A stretch of DNA of 35,830 bases from Natrialba chahannaoensis JCM 10990 (GTDB lineage: Archaea; Halobacteriota; Halobacteria; Halobacteriales; Natrialbaceae): positions 1 to 35,830 of the forward strand of contig NZ_AOIN01000024.1 in the NCBI RefSeq assembly GCF_000337135.1, read 5' to 3'. The first letter of the stretch is position 1. Each line of letters starts with the position of its first letter. A program made the position numbers and the translations under genes. Below, in pieces: positions 1 through 8,279 of the stretch. The notes beneath the pieces were generated by a model. That model was given only the letters and a program-made list of their open reading frames with translations, did not search any database and was not told the origin of the DNA.

Positions 1-597
1 ATCAAGGACAGCGACCTTCACGTCCTCACCCTGGGTGTCGAAGTCTGCCCAGGTCTCGGAGGCGTTGACCTGATCGAGACCGTACGTGTACTCATCATCG
101 TCAGATTCGAGGGCAGGCTCGACGGATGGCTCCGGTTCTGGGACTTCGTATTCCGGACGGAGCTGAATCGTCTCTGCACCGTCGATGGTCGCGAGTTCAG
201 CCGTGTCGACTGCATTGGTGTCAACCTCGGCGCGAATCGCGTTCGTGATCCAGTAGGTGTTGATCACGTCGACACCAGCGAAGGCGTCGATGTCCTCCGC
301 CGCAGCCGTCTGCGACAGCTCAGCATGCTCCTGCAACTGTGCGATCGCACGATCACGATCGTCACTCAGTTGCCCATCGTACTGATCAAGGACGATATAC
401 ACCTGTTCTGTCCCACTCGCTTCTTCGAGTTCGGTGTCGATCGACGCTGGTTCGTCGGCATCGACAGCTGATTGGGCGTCACTGTGCTCCGTTGCCGCTA
501 CACTTCCTGCCAGCCCGGTGCCAGCGATCGCGACGAGCGAAAGCACCATGAGGGCAGTGAGCAGGACGACAGTCAGTTGTTCTCGTGTATCTGTCAT
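1..597 (-). CDS. Secreted subtilisin-like serine protease (halolysin type), N-terminal part
   Basis: Reading the minus strand from the ATG at 597 gives an uninterrupted 199-codon frame that leaves the window at position 1, so the gene is partial at its 3' end. Residues about 8-35 form a signal peptide: a hydrophobic stretch (LTVVLLTALMVLSLVAIAG) followed by an A-rich cleavage region. Then comes an acidic propeptide resembling the I9 inhibitor fold (EQVYIVLDQYDGQ near residue 65). The final visible residues, DVKVAVLD, match the start of the S8 catalytic domain, where the last Asp is the catalytic aspartate. By family knowledge the mature enzyme is an extracellular salt-dependent peptidase. The His and Ser of the triad lie outside the window, so activity cannot be judged. 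Its upstream spacer is AT-rich. Confidence 0.85.
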   Translation of the reverse strand, partial: MTDTREQLTVVLLTALMVLSLVAIAGTGLAGSVAATEHSDAQSAVDADEPASIDTELEEASGTEQVYIVLDQYDGQLSDDRDRAIAQLQEHAELSQTAAAEDIDAFAGVDVINTYWITNAIRAEVDTNAVDTAELATIDGAETIQLRPEYEVPEPEPSVEPALESDDDEYTYGLDQVNASETWADFDTQGEDVKVAVLD

Positions 598-1089
598 TGT
601 ATAGTGTTGTCTAAGCGGTTGTTGTGACTACGCAGACCGCGCGTACCGTTTCGACAGTGTAGTAATCAAATAGTGTTGTTATTTCACGTCATTTGATTAC
701 ATAACTAACCAAGAACGAACGGGGCTATATAATTAACGGTGATTGTTAGTAGCAACCAATACTGGGAGTTCGTACACATAGCTGTCGGAGTGGAGAGTAA
801 GTCAAAAGCTAGTAATGGATATATCAGAGTAAGATAGAAGAATAACGATTGTGGAACGACGAACACCACAGAGTAAACAATGGAGTAGTCGACACAGATA
901 GCCCAAAAGGTCCACTTACAAGATCAGAGCTATAGTCACCATACTGAACACCTTCTAGAATAACATAATGGTAGTGTCACAGGGTTTTTATTTCCTCGAA
1001 TAGTTGAGTATATGGTATATAATAATGATTGCATCGAAGTACTCGAGTACGGAGACGCGCAAAAACTGCAACTCGTGATCAGCCTTCGT
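598..1089. other. AT-rich intergenic region upstream of the protease
   Basis: About 490 bases without a convincing gene. It is clearly AT-richer than its surroundings and contains TATA-like tracts such as CTATATAATTAA near 724-735. It probably holds the promoter of the leftward protease gene. No tRNA, repeat array or conserved small ORF could be recognised. Confidence 0.5.
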
Positions 1090-1623
1090 CTAGCGTGTCG
1101 GCTCGACTTCGTCGAGCCATGCGAGGAACGCGTCGGTAATCCGAACACGGAGATCGGTGAGATTACGCCGGTATCCGACCGACTCACGATTTTCGACGGC
1201 AGTTTCGTGTGTCTCGTCGATATCGAGCAGGGTCTCACGGGCGGTGTGCAGTTGATCCTTGATCTGGTTGAGTTCATCGCGCTGGCGTTCAGTTGGAAGA
1301 TGATGTAAAAAGCCGAGTTTGAGCATGAGATGCGGGCGGAAAGACGGATGCGAAACGTCTTCAACTGGCCCAGTGAGGAGGGATTGCAGTCGATCCTGGC
1401 CCGAATCGGTCAGTTTGTACGTCGCGACTGGCGTGCTAGCCGTCAGTTCGACGTGGCCTTGCTCCTCGAGGTGATCGATCGTGGGGACGAGAATCCCAGT
1501 ACTCGCACCCCAGTACCGACCGAAGGTATGCTGCAGTCGCTCGTGAACCGTCTCGACTGATGCTCGGTCTTCTTCGGCGAGGATTCCAAGCACGCCGATA
1601 CTCGCAAGTTCCCGTTGTTCCAT
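1090..1623 (-). CDS. PadR-family transcriptional regulator
   Basis: A 177-residue protein beginning MEQRELASIGVLGILAEEDR, which is the PadR winged-helix pattern. The N-terminal DNA-binding domain (about residues 1-85) has the typical wing sequence ending in YKLTDSGQDRL. The second half is a helical, charged region expected to mediate dimerisation (LNQIKDQLHTARETLLDIDE). I chose the ATG at 1623 over the in-frame GTG at 1629, because a TATA-like element (TTTTAAGA on the minus strand, about 1646-1655) lies roughly 27 nt upstream, as in leaderless haloarchaeal genes. PadR proteins usually respond to small molecules. No target is evident, although the divergent/adjacent protease and amine oxidase are candidates. 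Confidence 0.85.
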   Translation of the reverse strand: MEQRELASIGVLGILAEEDRASVETVHERLQHTFGRYWGASTGILVPTIDHLEEQGHVELTASTPVATYKLTDSGQDRLQSLLTGPVEDVSHPSFRPHLMLKLGFLHHLPTERQRDELNQIKDQLHTARETLLDIDETHETAVENRESVGYRRNLTDLRVRITDAFLAWLDEVEPTR

Positions 1624-1848
1624 ACCCACTCTAGCGGGCCGGGTGTCTTAAAACTGGAGTGCAACGAGAGTTCAGCGTTCGTTCCGAGCGCCACGAATAG
1701 TTAGTCGTCCACGGCGGCAACGCCCGAATTGAACTCGCCGTCTTCCCCGCAGCGGGTGCTGTCCTCGCGATTGCGCTCTCACGAACTGGCGATAGACGGA
1801 ACTGGAGACGAAACCAGCGTCGAAGGCTCTTTCTACATATTCGAGGCC
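1624..1848. other. Spacer between PadR gene and FAD oxidoreductase gene
   Basis: About 225 bases. It contains the TATA-like element of the PadR gene (about 1646-1655) at its left end and the downstream flank of the oxidoreductase gene. Nothing else was recognised. Confidence 0.4.
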
Positions 1849-3009
1849 CTAGACGTCCGAGGTCGAGACGTACTCGAACGACTCGGGAACGTCCTCGAAG
1901 CGGTCCGCTGCGAACAGGTCAGTCGAGAACGACGGTGAGTCGCCCGTCAGCCGCTCACGAACCGTCGGACCGACGACTGGAGAGGTCATAATACCGAGTC
2001 CATTGAATCCGGTTGCGACGAGCAGGCCGTCGGGTGCATCCCGCGGCGCGTCGATAATCGGGCGCGTATCCGGCGACGCGGTATCGATTCCCGCCCAGCC
2101 ATTGACGAAGCCAGCTTTCTCGAACCCGTCGACAAACTCGGGGATGAAATCTGCAATGTCGAGTCGGAACGACTCGTCGACGTCCGTCGTGTACGACGCC
2201 GGGTCATCGATTGGATAGTGACCGCCGCCGATCAGCAGGTCACCATTGTGCTCCGGGCGGAAGTAGACGTGTTCGGTCCCAACTCGTCCAAGCGGGAACT
2301 CCGTCGAAAGCGGCTCCCCGGGTTCGAGCACGACGACCTGCGTCCGATATGGGCGGATCTGGACCTCGACGCCATCGGGCAACAGCCGACTCGTTCGCCA
2401 GCCGGCCGCAACCACAACCGCGTCCGCGTCGATGGTTTCGGACTCCGTTTCGACACCAGACACATCGCCATCGTCAACCACCAGATCAGTTACTTCTACA
2501 TCCAGATTAAACGTCGCACCCCGCTCACGAGCCGCACTCTGGAGTGCCGTCGTGTACGTATACGGATCAACCCAGCCAGTATCCTCGTACACCACTGCGC
2601 CCGCAAACTCCTCGAGATTGAACTGTTGGTAGCGCTCCGTGATCGCACTCGAGTCCCGGTACGCCACTGGGAACCCTTCCTCCGATAGTCGGGTGGCGAG
2701 ATCCTGCGCTTCCGCCGCCTCAGATTCAGTCATCACGTCGATCCGATCCCGTTTCGTGAACGAGAAGCCGTGGGAGCCGTCGAACTCGCGGAAGAAACCG
2801 TTCGCGTACCGAGCGACAGCAGGCGCGTCACTGTAGAAGAGCGTCGGGGCGACGATTCCCGCAGAGAGCCCCGTCGCTTCGGCCGCGATACCGCTTCGGT
2901 CCAGTACCGTGACCTCGTGGTCGACAGCGAGGTTCCTAGCGGCGTGACAGCCGGCGACGCCGGCACCGACGATCACGACGTGATCACGTTCCTTGGTGGA
3001 TGCGCACAT
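1849..3009 (-). CDS. FAD-dependent amine oxidase of the DAO family (glycine/sarcosine oxidase or D-amino-acid dehydrogenase type)
   Basis: A 386-residue flavoprotein. Residues about 10-35 contain the FAD-binding Rossmann motif VVIVGAGVAGCHAARNL, ending in an acidic strand (VTVLDR). The C-terminal part has the second FAD contact typical of the DAO fold (GLLVATGFNGLGIMTSPVVG). The central region carries a substrate-domain pattern (RPYRTQVVVLEPGEPL, and a beta-strand pair around YFRPEHNGDLLIGGG). Length and domain order agree with the DAO family, whose members oxidise primary or secondary amines or D-amino acids. The exact substrate cannot be deduced. It is monocistronic, followed downstream by the PadR gene on the same strand. 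Confidence 0.85.
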   Translation of the reverse strand: MCASTKERDHVVIVGAGVAGCHAARNLAVDHEVTVLDRSGIAAEATGLSAGIVAPTLFYSDAPAVARYANGFFREFDGSHGFSFTKRDRIDVMTESEAAEAQDLATRLSEEGFPVAYRDSSAITERYQQFNLEEFAGAVVYEDTGWVDPYTYTTALQSAARERGATFNLDVEVTDLVVDDGDVSGVETESETIDADAVVVAAGWRTSRLLPDGVEVQIRPYRTQVVVLEPGEPLSTEFPLGRVGTEHVYFRPEHNGDLLIGGGHYPIDDPASYTTDVDESFRLDIADFIPEFVDGFEKAGFVNGWAGIDTASPDTRPIIDAPRDAPDGLLVATGFNGLGIMTSPVVGPTVRERLTGDSPSFSTDLFAADRFEDVPESFEYVSTSDV

Positions 3010-3230
3010 AGAACACTATCATTCGAACACCGACATACCATTTTCGTTCGGCGTATGAAAGACGCCGGCACCTGTTCAACGTCGTCTCAGAATCCCCCAC
3101 ATTCTTAGTATCGGCGAATGAGTATCACGAAGAGCGAGTCGACTCGCGTACACCCGCCACTCGAACTGTATTGGGTCGAGATGCAGTGGGTTGCGAGCGG
3201 GTGACTGTCGAGTTAACCGGTCGGTGTTCG

Positions 3231-3449
3231 ATGATGCGCTGGCGATATCGAGAAACGGTGCTTGCCCCATGTACGCTCGCGTTTTTCGTGACGATGTACG
3301 GCCGGATCGCAACCAGCCCGGTCGTGCCGTCGATCACGACCTTGTTCAGTTCCGTCATTGTCAGTCTCGCCGCCGACTTCTTCGGCTAGGGAATCACATT
3401 TGCGTTCCTCGTCGGTCTGTTGCTCCTCGCGGTCATCGTATTCCCCTGA
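3231..3449 (+). pseudogene. MFS transporter remnant with internal deletion and nonsense codon
   Basis: From the ATG at 3231/3234 the frame reads MRWRYRETVLAPCTLAFF, which is a typical N-terminus and first membrane helix of haloarchaeal MFS transporters. After about 40 residues the sequence jumps to what looks like the last transmembrane segment (SVIVSLAADFFG, stop, GITFAFLVGLLLLAVIVFP). A TAG at 3387-3389 stands where a Trp is common, and the frame then closes at 3447-3449. About 300-350 residues of a normal 400-residue transporter are missing. The remnant is therefore an internally deleted, nonsense-mutated gene. It belongs to a run of broken genes up to about 8.7 kb. Confidence 0.65.
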
Positions 3450-3596
3450 ACTGACTGTTCTCGTTGGAGTTGGTGGCTGGCACGTACCCTCCCCACCCAT
3501 ACCTGCCATCCCAGCCACAGCCACAGCCACACCTAGGCGTATGGTACTGCACTCGTAACAGACAGCCAGCGTCTGGGACGTTCGCGCACAGCACAG

Positions 3597-3985
3597 GTGA
3601 CCGGTATCGGACGACTTCCAAACGGGACGCACTCGAGTCCCGAACAAGAACTCGCACTGACTGACGTTCGTGATGCGCTAGCAGACGCGGGACTGTCGCC
3701 CGCAGCGATAGACGAGCTCTACATGCCCGCGCCGCGACCGTGGGCGGAACAGAAGTTCGTCTCAACAACGCTCGTCCACAGACTCGGCATCGAACCCGAC
3801 CGAACCCTCGAGGTATCAACCGGTGGCTCGAGTAGCGCGAACGCGTTCCAGACCGCCGTCCACGACTTCGACACGGCGTCGTCGATACAGCGGTCGTCCT
3901 CGCCGCTGAGCGAAGTTCGATCGCCGAGACGACCAGTCCCTACTTCGAGCACATCCTCAGCACGTTCGACGAAGCGCACGAAATT
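3597..3985 (+). pseudogene. Thiolase (acetyl-CoA acyltransferase-like) N-terminal fragment
   Basis: The frame from the GTG at 3597 reads VTGIGRLPNGTHSS, then DVRDALADAGLSPAAIDELYM and LEVSTGGSSSANAFQTAVHD. This is the pattern of the thiolase N-terminal domain, with the region expected to hold the active-site nucleophile around STGGSSSANA, where no Cys is visible. After AVHDF the homology continues in another frame (VDTAVVLAAERSSI, then TSPYFEHILSTFDEAHE), so there is a frameshift near 3875-3885. The match stops near 3985. A full thiolase has about 390 residues, and only the first third survives. The original frame runs on into the Lrp gene, creating a misleading 307-residue fusion ORF. Confidence 0.6.
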
Positions 3986-4013
3986 TTTAGCCATCGTTCG
4001 TCGAACAGACGAG

Positions 4014-4520
4014 ATGGCAGCCGATCTCGACGAAACCGACGTCGAAGTCCTCGCACGAGTAGAGCAATCGAGCGAAACGAACCTCAAGGAACTTGCGGCG
4101 GAACTCAAGCTTTCGAAGTCGACCATCCACTACCGGCTGACGAAGCTGAAAGACAGCGGCGTGATCACCGCGACTGCAGCAACGGTCAATCCGCACGCGC
4201 TGGAACTCGACATGCTCGTGTTCACGGACGTCACGGCCTCCCATGAGAGCAGCTACGCCGAGGCAATCGGCGAAGCACTCTCCAAAATCGACGGCATCTC
4301 ACAGGTCTACTACGTGATGGGAGACATCGACTTCATCGTCATCTCACGGGTCCAAACCCACGATCAGCTCCACACGCTTATCGACGACATCGTCGAGATT
4401 GACGGCGTCAACGAGACATCCTCGCAGTTCGTGATTCAAGAGGTAAAAGCGGACCGCCGAGTAATCGCGAATATGTCCGACGAGATGATCGCGCAGATAC
4501 TCGAAACCGATCGAGCGTGA
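4014..4520 (+). CDS. Lrp/AsnC-family transcriptional regulator
   Basis: A 168-residue protein with an N-terminal winged helix (MAADLDETDVEVLARVEQ, then LKELAAELKLSKSTIHYRL as the recognition region) and a C-terminal RAM/ligand-binding domain (ISQVYYVMGDIDFIVISR). The frame is open further upstream, but the upstream 139 codons encode a thiolase fragment. The internal ATG at 4014 is the correct start: it begins the family-typical N-terminus, and a TATA-like tract (AAATTTTTAG, about 3981-3990) lies 25-30 nt before it. Lrp/AsnC proteins sense amino acids or related metabolites. Its targets may include the decayed transporter and CoA genes around it, but this is inference. Confidence 0.9.
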   Translation: MAADLDETDVEVLARVEQSSETNLKELAAELKLSKSTIHYRLTKLKDSGVITATAATVNPHALELDMLVFTDVTASHESSYAEAIGEALSKIDGISQVYYVMGDIDFIVISRVQTHDQLHTLIDDIVEIDGVNETSSQFVIQEVKADRRVIANMSDEMIAQILETDRA

Positions 4521-4584
4521 CGCCGATTAAATGTGACGACGATTGAGCGCGACGGTAGTTCAGCCGGGACAGCCAGCCCGAGCG

Positions 4585-4842
4585 CTATGCCTCCGAAAAG
4601 ACCACCTCTTGCTCGTGCAGCCGGTCAATATCGGCCGCTGAATACGAAAGTGCCTCCAGAATATCGGCCGTCTGCTCACCCTTGGCCGGCGGTCGCGAGG
4701 AGAAGCCGCCGTCGTGAATACCCGCACTAAAGCGGAACGGGAGCGCAGGCGCGACAACCGGGTCGCCGGTCTCCGGATTGTACGAATCGACAAGCATCTC
4801 GCGATCCTCGACGTGTGGATCGCGGTCGGGTAGATGACGGCT
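4585..4842 (-). pseudogene. C-terminal remnant of a family III (CaiB/BaiF) CoA-transferase
   Basis: In one minus frame the sequence reads DPHVEDREMLVD, followed by a proline/Phe-rich stretch (PALPFRFS) and GEQTADILEALSYSAADIDRL. These are the hallmarks of the last 80-90 residues of CaiB/BaiF CoA-transferases. A complete member has about 400 residues, so roughly three quarters are missing. The upstream break is near 4842-4845, where a different gene remnant (MFS N-terminus) begins on the same strand but in another frame. This suggests one deletion that joined two neighbouring genes. Confidence 0.7.
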
Positions 4843-4844
4843 CG

Positions 4845-5138
4845 CTGCCCGATCGCGTATGCGAGAAAGAGAACAGTCAGCAGCAGGCCCGAGGTCGTCA
4901 GATCAAGCCCGTAGGCGTCCCGAAGGTGGGGCAACAGTACCGGATAGATCATTCGGACGCCCATCGAGAGGATCCAGCCACCCGCGAGCGTGAGCAGGAT
5001 CGACCCGCGGCCGTCTTTGCGGAGTGCAACGACTGTCTCGAGAATGCTGTCAAAGAGCGCGACGGATCGGGCACCACGTGGCCCTACGATAGCAGTACGA
5101 CCAATTAAAGATTGGTATACCCCCGAAAATGACTTCAT
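4845..5138 (-). pseudogene. MFS transporter N-terminal remnant
   Basis: Starting from ATG at 5138, residues about 45-98 read GRGSILLTLAGGWILSMG and then IYPVLLPHLRDAYGLDL and TSGLLLTVLFLAYAIGQ. These are helix 1, the first loop and helix 2 of an MFS carrier. The transporter similarity ends abruptly at about 4845, and the frame continues into meaningless sequence antiparallel in frame to the CoA-transferase tail. The start is uncertain: the first 25 residues do not look like a transporter N-terminus and the true start may be internal. Two palindromes lie just upstream (5123-5182). Confidence 0.65.
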
Positions 5139-5182
5139 TTCCGGCCAAGTTCAGCGACGCAATTATTTCGGCAAGGCCGAAA
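5123..5182. promoter_or_regulatory. Pair of palindromes, possible operator
   Basis: Two inverted repeats sit close together. The first is CCGAAAATGA, CT, TCATTTCCGG at 5123-5144, with one mismatch. The second is TTTCGGC, AAG, GCCGAAA at 5166-5182, which is perfect. Both are built from related half-sites (CCGAAA / TTTCGG). They overlap the start of the decayed MFS gene and lie about 400 bases before the IclR gene. This could be an operator for a local regulator. Alternatively the second could be an RNA hairpin. Confidence 0.4.
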
Positions 5183-5588
5183 CATGTCAATACCCATCGG
5201 CTGGCATCCTCGGTCGGGCGAACGCGACGGAAAGTAACTGAAACGGAACGAGAGAAAGTAATTTCTGGACGTAAGTATGGAATTTGTGCGGCTTCAGTGC
5301 GTATCAACGCACTGTATGACCATACAAACGTACCAACAGTCAGTATTACGAATGTACGTCTGTAATGTGGCCGAGTACCCGGAAGTTCAGGCCAACGAAT
5401 TCGCCACGCAACGTGATAGTATAGCGTCATATCTAGAGAGTTTCGACATCGTCGAAATAGAGGAAGGGATTGTGAAATGACATGGGTGGAATCGGAAGCA
5501 GAGATTCGAGTACACGCCCAACGTGTTGTACAGACACTACTGACGACACCGGCAGAATTATGGTCATATTACCACATGATCCAAGAGA
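5183..5588. other. Spacer upstream of the IclR gene
   Basis: About 400 AT-richer bases without a supported gene. The octamer GAAAGTAA occurs twice (about 5230-5262). A TATA-like stretch (ATTATGGTCATATTACC, about 5556-5572) lies 20-30 nt before the IclR start and probably drives it. Small open frames here have no recognisable protein character. Confidence 0.4.
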
Positions 5589-6359
5589 ATGACACACAAT
5601 ACCGAGGGCAGAGGGGGAATCCAGGCGACTGAGACCACATTCGCTCTCATCGAAACGCTCGCTGCACGTGACCACGCACGGCTGACAGAGCTCGCAGCAG
5701 CGGTCGGTATTGCGAACAGCACCGCCTCCGAACACCTCGCGACACTCAAAGCGAACGGCTACATCGTCAAAGACGACGAAGGCTACCGACTCGGACTCAA
5801 GTTCATGGACATCGGCATTCGAGCCAAGCGCCACTACGACGGGCTACTCGAGTGCGCCGAGCCGGTGCTCGAACAGTTGGTCGATGAAACGGGCGAGACA
5901 ATCGGGCTGCTCGCTCAGGAAAACAACCAGACGGTGTACGTCGATCGGCGGGTCGGCGAGCAGGGGGTGCCAACGAACGCCTGGGTTGGAAAGCGAAAGC
6001 CGCTGCACACGATGGCTGCGGGCAAGGTGATTCTCGCGCACCTCCCGTCGGATCGACGGGACGAAATTATCGACGACCGTGGCTTGATGGCGGTCACTGA
6101 GCAAACGATCACGACACGCGACGAACTCGAGGCGGACCTCGAGACGGTTCGCGAGCGTGGCGTGGCGTTCAACGATTGTGAGTCACACGAGCGAGTTCGT
6201 GGCGTGGCTGCACCGATCGTTCTGGGTGACGACATTTACGGAGCAATCGCTGTGGCGGGGCCGGCCAGGCGGCTGACGGAGACGTACTTCCGCGAGGAGT
6301 TGCCGAACCTGTTGCTGGGTGCGGCGAACGAGATTGAGCTCAAGTTGACGTATTACTGA
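5589..6359 (+). CDS. IclR-family transcriptional regulator
   Basis: A 256-residue protein with the IclR layout. A winged helix (IQATETTFALIETLAARD, then LTELAAAVGIANSTASEHLA) covers about residues 10-75. An effector domain follows, with typical patterns such as TMAAGKVILAHLP and GVAFNDCESHERVRGVAAPI, which carries the ligand-pocket Cys/Glu region. The ATG at 5589 lies about 25 nt after a TATA-like element, consistent with a leaderless mRNA. IclR proteins normally control nearby carboxylate, aromatic or sugar catabolic genes. The neighbouring MFS, CoA-transferase, thiolase and TRAP genes that would be natural targets are all broken, so this may be an orphaned regulator. Confidence 0.9.
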   Translation: MTHNTEGRGGIQATETTFALIETLAARDHARLTELAAAVGIANSTASEHLATLKANGYIVKDDEGYRLGLKFMDIGIRAKRHYDGLLECAEPVLEQLVDETGETIGLLAQENNQTVYVDRRVGEQGVPTNAWVGKRKPLHTMAAGKVILAHLPSDRRDEIIDDRGLMAVTEQTITTRDELEADLETVRERGVAFNDCESHERVRGVAAPIVLGDDIYGAIAVAGPARRLTETYFREELPNLLLGAANEIELKLTYY

Positions 6360-6455
6360 GTTGACTGTATCATTTTGGTCGGGGTGGGCAGGCCGTTCCC
6401 AGCGTTGGTCGCCTGCTGGCGAGGGCAGTTACGTGGAGAGAACCATCGGACGAAC

Positions 6456-6862
6456 CTACAGCCAATCGACTATGGCGGCCCACAAAACGACGGCGTTGAG
6501 AGCGATCGGTAGGAGCTTCGTGGCACCGAAGAACCCCGCCATCAGGACCAGCGAAAGGATGGCCCCGCTTCCAGCCAGTATCCGCCACCAGCTAAACGAC
6601 ACCCAGAAGTCGATGACTGCCAGCGCAGCACAAAAAGAAAGGGTGCTGCGGTCAGCGCGAGGAACAACCCGACAAGCGGTAAGTCGGCGGACACCGCAAG
6701 CTGGCCAAGCAATCCACTGTCACCATCACTCCACGGCCAGACCCACCGCAAGAGGCCACCAAACTCTTGCTGCACCTCCCTGTCTAGCGGCACGAGATAC
6801 GACGCCGCAAAGTGGGCCTGGAGTAGCAACAGTGCTGAAAGCAGCCATTTTGCTGTCGTCAT
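6456..6862 (-). pseudogene. Small four-helix membrane protein gene with a frameshift
   Basis: From ATG at 6862 the frame encodes a membrane protein: helix 1 (WLLSALLLLQAHFAASYLVP) and a second helix (LVGLFLALTAAPFLFVL). Near 6632-6640 (plus-strand CAAAAAGAAA) the hydrophobic reading continues in a different frame: AVIDFWVSFSWWRILAGSG, LSLVLMAGFFGATKLL, ALNAVVLWAAIVDWL, stop at 6456-6458. Joined, the two parts give a coherent protein of about 135 residues with four transmembrane segments. The shift lies in an A/T homopolymer tract, so it may be a real mutation or a sequencing error. The protein family is not recognised. Confidence 0.55.
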
Positions 6863-7086
6863 ATCGTCTGTAAGCCGTGCTACACTAAAATCCTATCTGG
6901 GTACGACAATCGACCATGGGCGAGGTGACGGAGACAGTCCCTGGGTAACCCGATCGCTGTGTCGCGATGATACGAACTGACACAACACAACTCGTTCGAT
7001 AGCACCAAAGCGTTGGAAACGGAGCAACGCGAGCCGTTGTCGCCGCATCACGCGCCTTTTTCTATACAGAATAAGAAACTCTGTGT
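6863..7086. promoter_or_regulatory. Divergent spacer with TATA element of the OCD-family gene
   Basis: Non-coding spacer between two divergent genes. The element TTTTTCTATACAGAATAA at about 7057-7074 is centred about 25 nt before the ATG at 7087, which fits a leaderless archaeal promoter. Nothing else was recognised. Confidence 0.5.
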
Positions 7087-8103
7087 ATGACAGACAACGA
7101 ATCAGAAACCCTGTTCCTCACCAGCGAACAGATCAACGGACTTGCATCACCAGCAGACTACGTCGCCGCAGTTCGCGACGGCTACCGGCAGATCGGCGAG
7201 GGTGCACCGGCTTCCCCCCGTCAGAAGTTCAACCGAACCGATCCAGACGGCATGTTCACGAGCTACGCCGCCCTACTCCCCGACACCGGCGCGATGGGTG
7301 GCTACATGTACAGCTCCGGTTTCGGAGCCGGCAACGCCTGGTTCATGACGCCCCTGTTCGACGCCGAGAGCGGCGAACCGCTGGCCGTCCTCGACGGCGC
7401 GAGCATGAACCCGTTCAAAACCGGCGCTGCGGGTGCCGTCGCCGTCGACGAACTCGCCCGCGACGACGCTACAACGCTCGCCGTCATCGGCAGCGGCTCG
7501 CAGGCACGCGGCCAGCTCCACACCACTGCAACCGTCCGTGACCTCGACGACATTCGCATCTTCTCGTCCACACGAGCGAACCGAGAGGCGTTCGCTGACG
7601 AGTTTGATGACCAACTCTCGGCCGACGTCCACGCGGTGGACTCGAGTACCGCCGCGCTCGATGGAGCAGAGATCGTCATCACGGCGACGAGAGCGAGCGA
7701 ACCGGTCTTCGATGGCGACGACCTTGAGCCGGGCACTCACGTGACGGCAATGGGGCAGTACGAGGAAGGAAATCGCGAACTCGACACGGAAACGATTGAA
7801 CGAGCGACCTACGTGCCCGACCTGCGCGAGCGGGCCACCTACGACGCCGGCGCATTTCTCGCCGCACTCGAGGAAGGTGCGATCACGGAAGGTCACGTCC
7901 ACGCCGACCTCGGTGAGGTTGTTGCTGGCGAAGCGTCGGGGAGGACGAGTGACGACGAGATTACGGTGTTCGATAGCGGCGGGACGGGGATCGAGACCGT
8001 TGCCGCAGCACACATGCTGTACGAACGGGCACTCGAGGAGGAGATTGGCTCGACGATTTCGTTCGCGCCGGCGAGTGAGGCGCTGACTGGACGATTGCCG
8101 TAG
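7087..8103 (+). CDS. Ornithine cyclodeaminase / mu-crystallin family oxidoreductase
   Basis: A 338-residue protein of normal family length. The N-terminal half contains the substrate region (SPRQKFNRTDPDGMF, and NPFKTGAAGAVAVDEL with the conserved Lys). The central Rossmann fold carries the NAD-binding motif AVIGSGSQARGQLH, and the C-terminus returns to the first domain (VFDSGGTGIETVAAAHML). Members include ornithine cyclodeaminase, archaeal alanine dehydrogenase and ketimine reductases, so it probably acts on an amino acid or imine with NAD(P)H. The substrate is not decidable from sequence alone. It is monocistronic and intact, in contrast to the broken genes on both sides. Confidence 0.88.
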   Translation: MTDNESETLFLTSEQINGLASPADYVAAVRDGYRQIGEGAPASPRQKFNRTDPDGMFTSYAALLPDTGAMGGYMYSSGFGAGNAWFMTPLFDAESGEPLAVLDGASMNPFKTGAAGAVAVDELARDDATTLAVIGSGSQARGQLHTTATVRDLDDIRIFSSTRANREAFADEFDDQLSADVHAVDSSTAALDGAEIVITATRASEPVFDGDDLEPGTHVTAMGQYEEGNRELDTETIERATYVPDLRERATYDAGAFLAALEEGAITEGHVHADLGEVVAGEASGRTSDDEITVFDSGGTGIETVAAAHMLYERALEEEIGSTISFAPASEALTGRLP

Positions 8104-8279
8104 CATCGAGGAGCGGCGGTTCAGCTGCAACGCGAACTACTTTTTGGAGTGGGAAAGGGCGTGGGTAGGCAGCTCGTCGGTCAACTCGGGTCGTGCAGTC
8201 GAGGGACCCAATATGCGTCGTGTCTCGTGGCAGCTGAGAACAAAACGGACAGCGTGAGAGACGCCAGAAAGGAGTGAGG

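Noticed and set aside
1012-1308. 98-codon plus-strand ORF opposite the PadR gene
   Set aside because: It is the antisense shadow of the PadR coding sequence; the minus frame has family motifs and a promoter.
5277-5480. 67-codon plus ORF in the spacer before the IclR gene
   Set aside because: Starts with Cys-rich, non-acidic sequence unlike haloarchaeal proteins, no promoter or Shine-Dalgarno, no recognised family.
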